7,568 nt of DNA from Oscillospiraceae bacterium (GCA_017538775.1 JAFYIF010000354.1:1-7568), one strand, 5' to 3'. Shown: positions 1-6,257, counted from the first letter of the stretch. Translations and numbers: made by a program. Notes: generated by a model not told the origin, from the letters alone.

Positions 1-45
1 ACCGTGACTCTGGAAGAATGGAAAGCAAAGTTGCGCCCTCGATGA
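1..45 (+). CDS. 3' end of an unidentified plus-strand gene (partial)
   Basis: Frame 1 reads 14 residues (TVTLEEWKAKLRPR) and stops at TGA 43-45. An intrinsic plus-strand terminator begins 17 bases later, which is the main support for a real gene ending here. Frame 2 stops at once, and frame 3 stays open through the terminator hairpin, so frame 1 is the natural choice. The fragment is too short to assign a family or function. Confidence 0.55.
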   Translation, partial: TVTLEEWKAKLRPR

Positions 46-62
46 ACGCGCAAAATAAGCAG

Positions 63-106
63 GGAAGGCAGCCTCAGCGACGGGGCTGCCTTCCGCTCTC
101 TTTTTT
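63..106 (+). terminator. Intrinsic terminator of the gene ending at 45
   Basis: There is an 11-bp perfect stem, GGAAGGCAGCC (63-73) with GGCTGCCTTCC (84-94), a 10-base loop, and a T-rich tail ending in six T (101-106). It has the standard Rho-independent form on the plus strand. Confidence 0.9.
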
Positions 107-107
107 C

Positions 108-143
108 AAAAAACGCTCCCCTCCGCCGGAGCGGGGAGGGGAG
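108..143 (-). terminator. Intrinsic terminator of the P-loop ATPase gene
   Basis: Read on the minus strand, CTCCCCTCC (143-135) pairs perfectly with GGAGGGGAG (124-116) around a 10-base loop. GC and a run of six U (113-108 as A on the plus strand) follow. It lies 8 bases beyond the ATPase stop codon. With the plus-strand terminator just to its left, it separates two convergent transcription units in under 100 bp. Confidence 0.85.
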
Positions 144-151
144 AGGCAAAC

Positions 152-565
152 TCAATAATACTTCTTGATCCGCGGATCTTCCGCCGTCTCCGGGTCGGCG
201 GAGCAGGAGATGACGAACTGCACGTTGTTGGCCGTGCTGAACCGGTCCAGCCAGTCCAGGAAGTCGGCCACGGCGGCGGAGGACTTGTCGTCCAGCATCT
301 TCATGAAGTTGTCTATAAAAACGTGGGTGATATCGTAGTTGCCGGCGTGGAGGCCGGAGATGAACCCACGGAGCAGGGCGCTGGTGTTGACGCCGTATTC
401 GCTGGCATGGATCAGACGAACGGTGTAGGGGATGTCGTAGGTCAGGTTTTTGTCTTTTTCGATGCATACTACGTTGCCATTGGCCTCGTCGGCGGCTTTG
501 CGAATCTGTTCCACCAGGGATTTGGTCTTGCCGGAACCTTTGAGACCCATGATGACTTTGACCAT
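152..565 (-). CDS. Small P-loop ATPase of unknown role
   Basis: The protein has 137 residues. A Walker A motif, GLKGSGKT, lies at residues 7-14, almost at the N-terminus. A Walker B-like strand, HVFID, is at 81-85, and a hydrophobic strand ending in a polar stretch, FVISCSAD, at 117-124 could be a sensor strand. There is no signal peptide or membrane segment, so it should be cytosolic. The fold is probably a minimal RecA- or thymidine-kinase-like nucleotide-binding core; ATP binding is a firm inference, the biological role is not. Similar short proteins may carry generic labels such as ATP-binding protein or PilT-like, but none of the PilT-specific boxes is visible, so I would not use that name. 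The start ATG at 565-563 follows AAAAGGAG (578-585) at a rather long spacing of 12 bases. The gene is transcribed alone: it has its own sigma-A promoter and lies between two terminators. Confidence 0.85.
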   Translation of the reverse strand: MVKVIMGLKGSGKTKSLVEQIRKAADEANGNVVCIEKDKNLTYDIPYTVRLIHASEYGVNTSALLRGFISGLHAGNYDITHVFIDNFMKMLDDKSSAAVADFLDWLDRFSTANNVQFVISCSADPETAEDPRIKKYY

Positions 566-620
566 AGGAAGATCACGCTCCTTTTCAGCCTAGCTGTCAG
601 TGATGGTTTTTTGTACCCAC

Positions 621-649
621 ATCATAGCATCAAACGCCGGAAACTGCAA
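621..649 (-). promoter_or_regulatory. Sigma-A promoter of the P-loop ATPase gene
   Basis: On the minus strand, -35 TTGCAG (649-644) and -10 TATGAT (626-621) are separated by exactly 17 bases. Transcription should start near 613-615, giving a 5' leader of about 50 bases. The promoter lies between the pgi terminator and the ATPase start codon, as expected for a monocistronic gene. Confidence 0.75.
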
Positions 650-675
650 CCGGAAAAAGGGAAAAAGCGGAAAAG

Positions 676-709
676 AAAAATACCCGACGGGAAAGCGTCG
701 GGTATTTTT
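676..709 (-). terminator. Intrinsic terminator after pgi
   Basis: A 14-bp perfect stem, AAAAATACCCGACG (676-689) with CGTCGGGTATTTTT (696-709), surrounds a 6-base loop. It lies 27 bases past the pgi stop. On the minus strand the 3' arm ends in U5, with further U-rich sequence after it. The hairpin is symmetric, but no plus-strand gene is upstream to use it, so I assign it to pgi. Confidence 0.88.
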
Positions 710-736
710 GTGAACTTGGTTCGTATTACCAGCATC

Positions 737-2017
737 TCAGAGTGCACCCAGCTGCTGGAACATGTTCTTCTTGTAGGCTTCCACGCCCGGCTGGTCGAAG
801 GGGTTGACGCCGGTCATATAGGCGGAGATGGCGCAGGCCATTTCAAAGAAGCAGACCAGCGCTGCGAAACCGGCCTCATCCCGGGCGGGGACGGAGACGC
901 CCAGGTTCGGGACACCCCCGGCGATGTGGGCGGCCTTGACTGCGCTGGCGGCGGCCCGCTGGGCCTCCGCGAAGTCGTGCCCGGCCAGGTAGTTCAGGCC
1001 CTCCGGGTCGCCGGACTCGAAGGGGATGGGATAGGCGGTCTGGCTGCGCTCGAAGCTGACGACGGTTTCCATCAGCGTGCGCGGCCCGTCCTGGATATAC
1101 TGCCCCATGGAGTGCAGGTCGGCGTTGAACTCCACGCTGGCGGGATAGATGCCGATGCCGTTCTTCCCCTCGCTCTCGCCGAAGAGCTGCTTCCACCACT
1201 CGGCCATGAAGCGGAAGGCCGGTTCGGAGGAGGCCAGGATCTCGATGGTCTTGCCCTGGCGGTAGAGCTGCTGCCGCGCCGCCGCGTACTGCCAGGCGGG
1301 GTTCTCCGGGGCGCGCAGGTCCAGCGCCGCCAGTTCCTCCGCGGCGGCGGCGGTCACCGCCTCCACGTCGATGCCGGCGGCGGCCATGGGCAGCAGGCCC
1401 ACGGCGGACAGGACGCTGAAGCGCCCGCCCACGTCGTCGGGCACCGTGAAGGTCTCCCAGCCTTCGGCCCGGGCGTAATCATGCAGCTTGCCCTTGTGGG
1501 CGTCGGTGGTGGCGTAGATGCGCCGCCGGGCCCCGTCCTTGCCGTATTTGGCCTCCAGCAGCGCCTTGGCCACCCGGAAGCCCAGGGCCGGCTCCAGGGT
1601 CCCGCCGGACTTGGAGATGACGTTCACGCAAAAGTCCCGGTCCCCCAGCACGGCGATCAGCTCGTTCAGCGCGTCGGGGGAGAGGCTGTTGCCCAGGAAA
1701 TAGACCGGGTGCTCCCCGGGGCGCTGGTTGTAGTTCCCGCCCCGCAGCAGCTCGATGGCCGCCCGGGCCCCCAGATAGCTGCCCCCGGTGCCCACCACCA
1801 GCAGGGCTTCGCTCTGCCCGCGGATGGCCTGGGCGGCGCGGACGATGGGTTTCAGCTCCGTCTCGGCCATGCGGCGGGGGAGCTGGAGCCAGCCGGTGAA
1901 CTCGTGCCCCGCGCCGCTGCCGCTGGCCAGCAGGCTGTGGGCCTTCGCCGCGGCGGCGTAGTCGGGACCGGCGGCGTCAAAAAAGGGCGCTGCGCCCGAA
2001 AGATCGACTTTGACCAT
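737..2017 (-). CDS. pgi: Glucose-6-phosphate isomerase
   Basis: This 426-residue cytosolic enzyme interconverts glucose 6-phosphate and fructose 6-phosphate in glycolysis and gluconeogenesis. The SIS-type sugar-phosphate region includes GTGGSYLGAR (76-85) and SKSGGT (135-140). The first family signature appears as DVGGRFSVL (195-203) and the second around NPFDQPGVEAYKK (405-417). By family comparison the catalytic residues should be E281 (in GESEGKNG), H302 (in DLHSMGQ) and K416. These sit at a constant offset of nine from the Geobacillus stearothermophilus enzyme residues E290, H311 and K425. The length fits the short Gram-positive type, about 450 residues, rather than the 550-residue E. coli type. 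ATG 2017 follows AGGAGG (2028-2033) at 10 bases. The stop codon of the upstream carboxypeptidase gene is only 19 bases away, with no terminator between, so pgi is probably co-transcribed with it. All expected catalytic residues are present. Confidence 0.97.
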   Translation of the reverse strand: MVKVDLSGAAPFFDAAGPDYAAAAKAHSLLASGSGAGHEFTGWLQLPRRMAETELKPIVRAAQAIRGQSEALLVVGTGGSYLGARAAIELLRGGNYNQRPGEHPVYFLGNSLSPDALNELIAVLGDRDFCVNVISKSGGTLEPALGFRVAKALLEAKYGKDGARRRIYATTDAHKGKLHDYARAEGWETFTVPDDVGGRFSVLSAVGLLPMAAAGIDVEAVTAAAAEELAALDLRAPENPAWQYAAARQQLYRQGKTIEILASSEPAFRFMAEWWKQLFGESEGKNGIGIYPASVEFNADLHSMGQYIQDGPRTLMETVVSFERSQTAYPIPFESGDPEGLNYLAGHDFAEAQRAAASAVKAAHIAGGVPNLGVSVPARDEAGFAALVCFFEMACAISAYMTGVNPFDQPGVEAYKKNMFQQLGAL

Positions 2018-2036
2018 GGGTGATGGTCCTCCTGTC

Positions 2037-3281
2037 TCATTGGAATTGTAACGATTGTATTGTATCCCCGTTTTCCGGGTTTTTCAAGCCCCAATCCGCG
2101 TCTTCCGCCGCCTCCGGCTCCGGGTCTTCCACCGGCGCGTCCGTCACCAGCGCCGCCAGCAGCCGCCCGGCGATCTGAAACAGCCCCAGCTTCCCGACCC
2201 CCTCGGCGGCCAGCAGCGCCGTCTCCCGCAGCAGCTCGTCGCCCCGGTAGAGCCGGATGCAGCCCAGTTTCTCCCCGGCTTCCACCGGCGCGGGCACCTC
2301 CTCCGGCAGCTCGGTCTCCCAGCGCAGCTTGCCGAGCGCGCCGCCCTTCTCCACCAGCACCGCCGCCCCCGGCTCCGGGACCGGCTGCACCCGTTCGCGC
2401 TGGCCCAGCAGCACCCGGACGGAGGGGATGGGTTCCTCCCCCACGGCGGAGAGCAGCGTGTAGTTGGCAAAGCCGTAGCTCAGCAGGGTCTTGGCGCTTT
2501 CAAAGCGTTCGGCGCTGCTGGCGCAGTGCAGGACCACGGCGACGTATTCCACCCCGTCCCGCTCCGCGCTGGCGGAGAGGCAGTACATGGCCTTGCTGGT
2601 GAAGCCGGTTTTGAGCCCCGTGGCTCCTGGGTAATAATAGATCAGCTTGTTGGTGTTGGAAAGGCCGAATTCCCCGTCGCGGATCGTGTCCATCCAGACG
2701 GTGGTGTAGTCCCGGATCCAGGGGTGCTCCAGCAGCGCCCGGCTCATCCGGGCGATGTCCCGGGCGGAGCTGTAGTGCTCGTCGCTGTCGGTGAGGCCGC
2801 TGCACGAGAGGAAGTGGCTGTTCTCCATGCCCAGTTCGGCGGCCCGCTGGTTCATCCGGGCGGCAAAGGCCTCCTCGCTGCCCGCCAGATGTTCCGCCAG
2901 GGCCACGCAGCAGTCGTTGGCGGAGACCACGGCCACGCATTTCAGCATCTCCCCGACGCTCATGGTCTCGCCCTCCTCCAGCCAGATCTGGCTGCCGCCC
3001 ATGGAGGCGGCCCGGGCGGAGGCCGTCACCGGATCGTCCAGGCCCAGTTCCCCGCTGTCCACCGCCTCGGCCACCAGCAGCATGGTCATGACCTTGGTGA
3101 CGGAGGCGGGGGAGAGGCGGGCGTCCGCGTTCTTCTCATACAGCACCGTCCCCGTGCTGACTTCCATCAGAATGGCAGAGGGGGCGGGGAGCGTGATGTC
3201 GTCGTCCCGGCGCAGGGAGACGGCCAGGGCCGGGGGCGAGAGCAGGCACAGGCAGAGCAAAACAGGTAACAGGCGTTTCAT
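2037..3281 (-). CDS. Secreted D-alanyl-D-alanine carboxypeptidase (DacF/PBP5 family)
   Basis: This 414-residue low-molecular-weight penicillin-binding protein of peptidase family S11 removes the terminal D-Ala from peptidoglycan pentapeptides outside the cytoplasmic membrane. The N-terminus is a signal peptide: MKR, a leucine-rich core, then ALA near residues 18-20. The three active-site motifs are in order: S60-V-T-K63 (nucleophile and lysine), S120-A-N122 and K224-T-G226. A PBP5-type C-terminal beta domain follows, roughly 280-360. A short hydrophobic or amphipathic stretch (about 365-379) may anchor it to the membrane, and an acidic tail ends the protein. I chose ATG 3281 because it begins the signal peptide and has GGGAGGG six bases upstream. 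The frame stays open for another 30 codons upstream to ATG 3371, but that sequence has no Shine-Dalgarno site and would bury the signal peptide. It is probably the first gene of a unit with pgi. The family is certain; dacF versus other dac paralogues is not. Confidence 0.95.
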   Translation of the reverse strand: MKRLLPVLLCLCLLSPPALAVSLRRDDDITLPAPSAILMEVSTGTVLYEKNADARLSPASVTKVMTMLLVAEAVDSGELGLDDPVTASARAASMGGSQIWLEEGETMSVGEMLKCVAVVSANDCCVALAEHLAGSEEAFAARMNQRAAELGMENSHFLSCSGLTDSDEHYSSARDIARMSRALLEHPWIRDYTTVWMDTIRDGEFGLSNTNKLIYYYPGATGLKTGFTSKAMYCLSASAERDGVEYVAVVLHCASSAERFESAKTLLSYGFANYTLLSAVGEEPIPSVRVLLGQRERVQPVPEPGAAVLVEKGGALGKLRWETELPEEVPAPVEAGEKLGCIRLYRGDELLRETALLAAEGVGKLGLFQIAGRLLAALVTDAPVEDPEPEAAEDADWGLKNPENGDTIQSLQFQ

Positions 3282-3287
3282 AGCGGT

Positions 3288-3294
3288 CCCTCCC
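3288..3294 (-). promoter_or_regulatory. Ribosome binding site that fixes the carboxypeptidase start
   Basis: GGGAGGG on the minus strand lies six bases before ATG 3281. It selects this start over the in-frame ATG at 3371, which has no such site. Confidence 0.8.
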
Positions 3295-3394
3295 AAAAAC
3301 TCCAGGCTAGCATCGCCCCAGCCTATGCCCGCCGGGGCGCGGCTATGCCGGGGGAGCGGGGGAAGTAACATAAAACGCCGCCATATTCCCTTTC

Positions 3395-3420
3395 CCGTGC
3401 ATATTCACGGAGGGGCACGG
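3395..3420. repeat. Short inverted repeat, possible operator
   Basis: CCGTG (3395-3399) and CACGG (3406-3410) form an inverted repeat around a 6-base centre. A second CACGG arm (3416-3420, preceded by G to give GCACGG) offers an alternative pairing with CCGTGC (3395-3400). It lies about 115 bp upstream of the dacF-like start. It could be an operator or chance; nothing in the window tells which protein might bind. Confidence 0.3.
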
Positions 3421-3455
3421 ACTTGTATGGTGTCGGAATGCGCGTCGCGGCTGAC

Positions 3456-3488
3456 TTTTTAACATTTTCAACAGAGCTTTCAACAGAG
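3456..3488 (+). repeat. Three 9-base repeats of form YTTTYAACA
   Basis: TTTTTAACA (3456-3464), TTTTCAACA (3465-3473) and CTTTCAACA (3477-3485) lie in the same orientation. The last two belong to an 11-base exact direct repeat, TTTCAACAGAG, at 3466-3476 and 3478-3488 with a 12-base period. TTTTCAACA differs from the DnaA box TTATCCACA at two positions. The patch is AT-rich inside GC-rich surroundings. The repeats are certain; their role is not. Confidence 0.7.
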
Positions 3489-3531
3489 TGCGTTCTGAGA
3501 ATATACAGCAGGAGTTGACATAATCCGATTT

Positions 3532-3543
3532 CCGGCGCGCCGG
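3532..3543. repeat. 12-bp perfect palindrome upstream of the permease promoter
   Basis: CCGGCGCGCCGG is self-complementary over all 12 bases and ends 24 bases before the -35 box of the permease promoter. It could be an upstream operator half-site pair, but GC-rich palindromes arise easily at this base composition. Confidence 0.35.
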
Positions 3544-3567
3544 GAGCGGCGAAAGGCGCCCCGCCGC

Positions 3568-3596
3568 TTGACGCGGGCGGGCAAGGCGTGTATGCT
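3568..3596 (+). promoter_or_regulatory. Sigma-A promoter of the AI-2E family permease gene
   Basis: TTGACG (3568-3573) and TATGCT (3591-3596) are separated by 17 bases. The start codon lies 27 bases past the -10, so the leader is only about 20 bases and contains the AGGGAGGAG ribosome binding site (3611-3619). Confidence 0.8.
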
Positions 3597-3622
3597 GGAG
3601 CAAAAAGGGGAGGGAGGAGCGT

Positions 3623-4978
3623 ATGAAGCGTTTTCACTGGGACAAGCAGCATCTCTACTGGGGCCTGACGGCCTTTCTGGTCATCGCGGCTTCGCTGCTG
3701 TTTTACCTGATCCTCAGCAATCTGGGCCCGCTGGGCGAGGCCCTGGGGCGGCTGCTGGAGATCCTCAGCCCCTTCATCTGGGGCCTGGTTTTCGCCTATC
3801 TGCTTTTTCCGCTGCTGCGGATCTATTCCCGCAACCTGTTCACCCCGCTCTTCCGCTGGCTGCTGCGCAAAAACCCCCGGCGGGAGGAGCGGACGGTGAA
3901 GCTGGCCCGGGGCTTTTCGGTCTTTCTCTGCATCCTGACCCTGGCGGTGATCCTGGCCGGTCTGTTGATGCTGGTGGTGCCCCAGCTCTACAACACCGTG
4001 GAGCGGCTGGTGGTCAACTCCTCCACCTACATCGCCCGGGCGGACGAGTGGATCCAGAAGACGATGGAACACCACCCGGAGGTGGACTCCACCGTGCGGG
4101 AGGCCTTCGGCGACCTGAGCAACGGCCTGGTGAGCTGGGCCACGGACAATCTGCTGCCGGAGATGAAAAGTCTGCTGGGCAATGTGGCCAGCAACGTCTA
4201 CAACATCTTCCGGGGCATCTACAACGGCATCATCGGCGTGGTGGTCAGCGTCTACGTCCTCTATGACAAGGAGGGCTTTTCCGCCCGCAGCAAGAAGCTC
4301 CTCTACTGCGTGGTCTCTCTGGACACCGCCGAGCAGATCCTGAAAGGCGTGCGCTTCACCAACCAGGTCTTCATGAGCTATCTCTCCGGCAAGATTCTGG
4401 ACAGCGTCATCGTGGGCCTGATCTGCTACATCGGCTGCCTGATCCTCCGCATCCCCTTCGCCATACTGTCCAGCAGCATCGTGGCGGTCAGCAACCTGAT
4501 CCCCTTCTTCGGCCCGGTGGTGGGCGCGGTCATCGCCACGCTGTTCATCCTGCTGGAATCCCCGGTGAAGGCCCTGGTCTTCGTGGTCTTCGCCGTCATC
4601 CTCCAGCAGTTTGACGGCAACGTGCTGGGTCCCCGCATTCTGGGCAACCGGGTGGGCGTCCGGGGCTTCTGGATTATGTTCTCCATCCTCCTGGGCGCGG
4701 GCCTGTTCGGCTTCCCCGGAATGCTGCTGGGCGTCCCCGTCTTCGTGGTGCTCTACAGCCTGCTCCGGGGCATGATGAACCGCCGCCTGGAGCGCAGCGG
4801 CCTCCCCACGGACCCGCAGATCTATCAGGAGACGGACTACTTCGACGCAAAAACCGGCGACCCGGTGCCCAAAGGAACGGCGGAGACAGACCCGCCAAAC
4901 CCCTTCTGGGGCCACAAAAAAAGGGCCGCAACAGCGACCCAAAAAGAACAGGAACAAAAGGATCAAACGGACACCTGA
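3623..4978 (+). CDS. AI-2E family (PerM/YtvI-type) multispanning permease
   Basis: This is a 451-residue integral membrane protein. Hydrophobic segments lie near 14-31, 47-66, 97-119, 195-215, 258-276, 280-312, 315-328 and 349-381. A soluble, more polar region (about 120-190) follows the third segment, as is usual in this family. Family motifs are SGKILDS (255-261), NLIPFFGP (291-298) and QQFDGNVLGPRILG (328-341), followed by a glycine-rich last membrane region. The C-terminal 65 residues are hydrophilic and charged, probably cytoplasmic. Members have been linked to autoinducer-2 export, Na+/H+ exchange and sporulation (YtvI); the substrate cannot be read from sequence, so no gene symbol is given. 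ATG 3623 has GGAGG five bases upstream and its own promoter. It converges on the desulfurase gene 60 bases downstream, with no standard U-tract terminator. Confidence 0.93.
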   Translation: MKRFHWDKQHLYWGLTAFLVIAASLLFYLILSNLGPLGEALGRLLEILSPFIWGLVFAYLLFPLLRIYSRNLFTPLFRWLLRKNPRREERTVKLARGFSVFLCILTLAVILAGLLMLVVPQLYNTVERLVVNSSTYIARADEWIQKTMEHHPEVDSTVREAFGDLSNGLVSWATDNLLPEMKSLLGNVASNVYNIFRGIYNGIIGVVVSVYVLYDKEGFSARSKKLLYCVVSLDTAEQILKGVRFTNQVFMSYLSGKILDSVIVGLICYIGCLILRIPFAILSSSIVAVSNLIPFFGPVVGAVIATLFILLESPVKALVFVVFAVILQQFDGNVLGPRILGNRVGVRGFWIMFSILLGAGLFGFPGMLLGVPVFVVLYSLLRGMMNRRLERSGLPTDPQIYQETDYFDAKTGDPVPKGTAETDPPNPFWGHKKRAATATQKEQEQKDQTDT

Positions 4979-4996
4979 CGGTCAACAACCCCCCGC

Positions 4997-5026
4997 TGCC
5001 TCGCAGAGTTTCGCGCCCGCAGGCGC
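4997..5026 (-). repeat. Left copy of 30-bp inverted repeat flanking the desulfurase gene
   Basis: This is the exact reverse complement of 6333-6362 over 30 bases. It contains the hairpin GCGCC-CGCA-GGCGC (5013-5026). It occupies the short gap between the convergent permease and desulfurase genes, where no U-tract terminator is seen, so the hairpin may serve as a weak transcription barrier. Further similarity to the right-hand copy continues to 5068, inside the desulfurase reading frame. Confidence 0.85.
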
Positions 5027-5038
5027 ACACGCAGCGCG

Positions 5039-6193
5039 TTATTTTCGGTTCTGAACCGAAAGCGAAGCCCTGATCCGCCCCCGAGCCTCCCGGATCGCAT
5101 CGCAGAATGCGTCCGCCTCCTCCCGCGTGGTGTAGCGGGAGAGGCTGACCCGGAGCACCCCGTCGATGACCTCCCCCGGCAGCCCCATGGCCGAGAGCAC
5201 CTGGCTCCGCCCGCCCCGTTTGCAGGCGGAGCTTCTTGCCACGCAGATGTCCCGGGCCTCCAGGAAGTTCATCAGCACCTCGCTGCGCCAGCCGGGCAGG
5301 GAGAGGCTCAGCAGCTGGGGCGCGCCGCCCCCCAGCAGCAGCAGGCCGGGGTTCTCCGCCTCCAGCCGTCCGGCCATGTGCGCCCGGAGCGCGGCCATGC
5401 GGGTGCTGTCTTCGGCGAAGCTTCTCGCCCCCGCCTCCGCCGCCGCGCCGAAGGCGGCGATCAGCTCCACCGCCGGGGTGCCGGAGCGGCGTCCGCCCTC
5501 TTGTCCGCCGCCGGTGAGCAGCGCGGGCAGGTTCAGGCCCTTCCGGATGTAGAGCGCCCCGATCCCCTTCGGGGCGTGGACCTTGTGGCCGCTGAGGGTG
5601 ATGAGGTCCGCCCCCAGGCTCCGGGCGGAGAGGGGGACGTGGAGAAAGGCCTGGACCGCGTCCGTGTGGATCAGCGCATGGGGACAGCGCGCCCGGACGG
5701 CCCGGGCGATGGCCGCGATGTCCGTCACGGCCCCGGTCTCGTTGTTCACGCACATCAGGCTGACCAGACAGGTGTCCTCCCGCAGGGCCTCCAGCACGGC
5801 CTCCGGGGACACGCTCCCGTCCTTCTCCGGTTTCAGCAGCGTGAGGGCAAAGCCCTGCCGGGCCTCCAGCTCCTCCAGCGTCCGCAGCACCGCCGGGTGC
5901 TCGACCCGGGAGCTGAGGATGTGTTTCCCATGGCGGGCGTTGTACTCCGCCCCCCGGCGCAGGGCCCAGTTGTCCCCCTCCGTGCCGCAGGAGGTGAAAA
6001 AAAGCTCCTCCGGCCGGCAGTCCAGGGCTGCGGCCACCTGGGCCCGCCCCCGCTCCACCAGGGCGGCGGCAGCCCGCCCCATGGCGTGGGGGGAGCCGGG
6101 GTTGGCGTACTGGACCGTCATGGCGTCCAAAGCGGCCTGCGCCGCCTCCGGGCACACGGCGGTGGTGGCGGCGTTGTCGAGATAAATTGACAT
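5039..6193 (-). CDS. Cysteine desulfurase, NifS/IscS-like
   Basis: This 384-residue cytosolic PLP enzyme of aminotransferase class V converts cysteine to alanine and passes persulfide sulfur to Fe-S cluster or tRNA-thiolation partners. The N-terminal YLDNAATT (4-11) is typical. H99 (in SRVEHPAV), D178 and Q181 (HTDAVQ) and K204 (SGHK, the PLP lysine) match the IscS active site. The sulfur-carrying cysteine is C324 in SSACKRGG, and R348 should bind the substrate carboxylate. The downstream loop reads KRGGRSQVL instead of the IscS TSASLEPS-type sequence, as in many clostridial NifS-like proteins. GTG 6202 and ATG 6199 are also in frame, but ATG 6193 is preferred: GGAAGTGA lies five bases before it and the protein then begins one residue before the conserved IYLDNAATT. 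The last about ten residues are encoded by a palindromic repeat, so the C-terminus may be borrowed from the repeat. No scaffold (iscU/nifU) is adjacent, so nifS versus iscS naming is open. Confidence 0.95.
   Translation of the reverse strand: MSIYLDNAATTAVCPEAAQAALDAMTVQYANPGSPHAMGRAAAALVERGRAQVAAALDCRPEELFFTSCGTEGDNWALRRGAEYNARHGKHILSSRVEHPAVLRTLEELEARQGFALTLLKPEKDGSVSPEAVLEALREDTCLVSLMCVNNETGAVTDIAAIARAVRARCPHALIHTDAVQAFLHVPLSARSLGADLITLSGHKVHAPKGIGALYIRKGLNLPALLTGGGQEGGRRSGTPAVELIAAFGAAAEAGARSFAEDSTRMAALRAHMAGRLEAENPGLLLLGGGAPQLLSLSLPGWRSEVLMNFLEARDICVARSSACKRGGRSQVLSAMGLPGEVIDGVLRVSLSRYTTREEADAFCDAIREARGRIRASLSVQNRK
5043..5061. repeat. Palindrome in the last codons of the desulfurase gene
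   Basis: TTTCGGTTC (5043-5051) and GAACCGAAA (5053-5061) are perfectly complementary around one base. The palindrome begins two bases inside the stop codon of the minus-strand gene, encodes the end of LSVQNRK, and has no following U-run on the minus strand. Next to it, AGCGAAGC (5061-5068) matches GCTTCGCT at 6237-6244 in inverted orientation, as does the GGTTC-GAAC core. Confidence 0.75.
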
Positions 6194-6198
6194 TTGCA

Positions 6199-6206
6199 TC
6201 ACTTCC
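6199..6206 (-). promoter_or_regulatory. Ribosome binding site deciding the desulfurase start
   Basis: GGAAGTGA on the minus strand is one mismatch from GGAGGTGA and lies five bases before ATG 6193. It overlaps the alternative in-frame starts GTG 6202 and ATG 6199, which argues against using them. Confidence 0.6.
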
Positions 6207-6224
6207 GGTTACAATCGTAAGAAT

Positions 6225-6257
6225 CAGTTCAAAACCGCTTCGCTGGGTTCTGAACTG
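6225..6257. repeat. Hairpin 1 of the desulfurase-mtaB intergenic region
   Basis: CAGTTCAAAACC (6225-6236) pairs with GGTTCTGAACTG (6246-6257), 11 of 12 positions matching, around a 9-base loop. No U-run follows on either strand. It lies about 30 bp upstream of the desulfurase start and would form in its mRNA leader if transcription starts further upstream. Confidence 0.75.

Larger units (their letters stand above)
3282..3567. other. Divergent intergenic region between dacF-like gene and permease
   Basis: I see no gene here. The minus-strand frame of dacF runs open into it but lacks coding character. It contains, from left to right: near-repeats GCCTATGCC (3322-3330) and GGCTATGCC (3341-3349); an inverted repeat CCGTG (3395-3399)/CACGG (3406-3410); an AT-richer patch with three 9-base repeats (3456-3485); a lone TTGACA (3515-3520) with no partner -10; and the 12-bp palindrome CCGGCGCGCCGG (3532-3543). 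I found no convincing sigma-A promoter for the minus-strand carboxypeptidase, although one must lie here or further upstream. Confidence 0.6.

Noticed and set aside
323..2023. Long plus-strand open frame (566 codons) opposite the ATPase and pgi genes
   Set aside because: It is antisense to pgi, runs across the pgi terminator and ATPase promoter, and its translation is rich in G, A, R, H and P without domain motifs. This is typical of a frame shadow in GC-rich coding DNA.
3324..3348. Sporulation-type (sigma F/G-like) promoter for the dacF-like gene: GCATA at 3348-3344 and GGGCATA at 3330-3324 on the minus strand
   Set aside because: B. subtilis dacF is sigma-F controlled, so I looked. The spacer is only 13 bases and the -10 half departs from consensus at its conserved 3' end; too weak to claim.
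3282..3371. 30-codon N-terminal extension of the carboxypeptidase to ATG 3371
   Set aside because: It has no ribosome binding site and would place sequence before an otherwise perfect signal peptide; ATG 3281 has GGGAGGG at six bases.
3456..3488. CRISPR array or replication origin from the TTTCAACAGAG repeats
   Set aside because: The units are 11 bases with no spacers of CRISPR length, and no origin-linked genes are present.
3515..3543. Perfect TTGACA at 3515-3520 as a second permease promoter
   Set aside because: At 16-19 bases downstream the sequence is GCGCCGG-type, with no -10 element. The pair at 3568-3596 is much better.
3323..4966. Long minus-strand open frame (547 codons) opposite the permease
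   Set aside because: The permease has promoter, ribosome binding site and family motifs. The antisense translation is low-complexity H, Q, A, E and D sequence.
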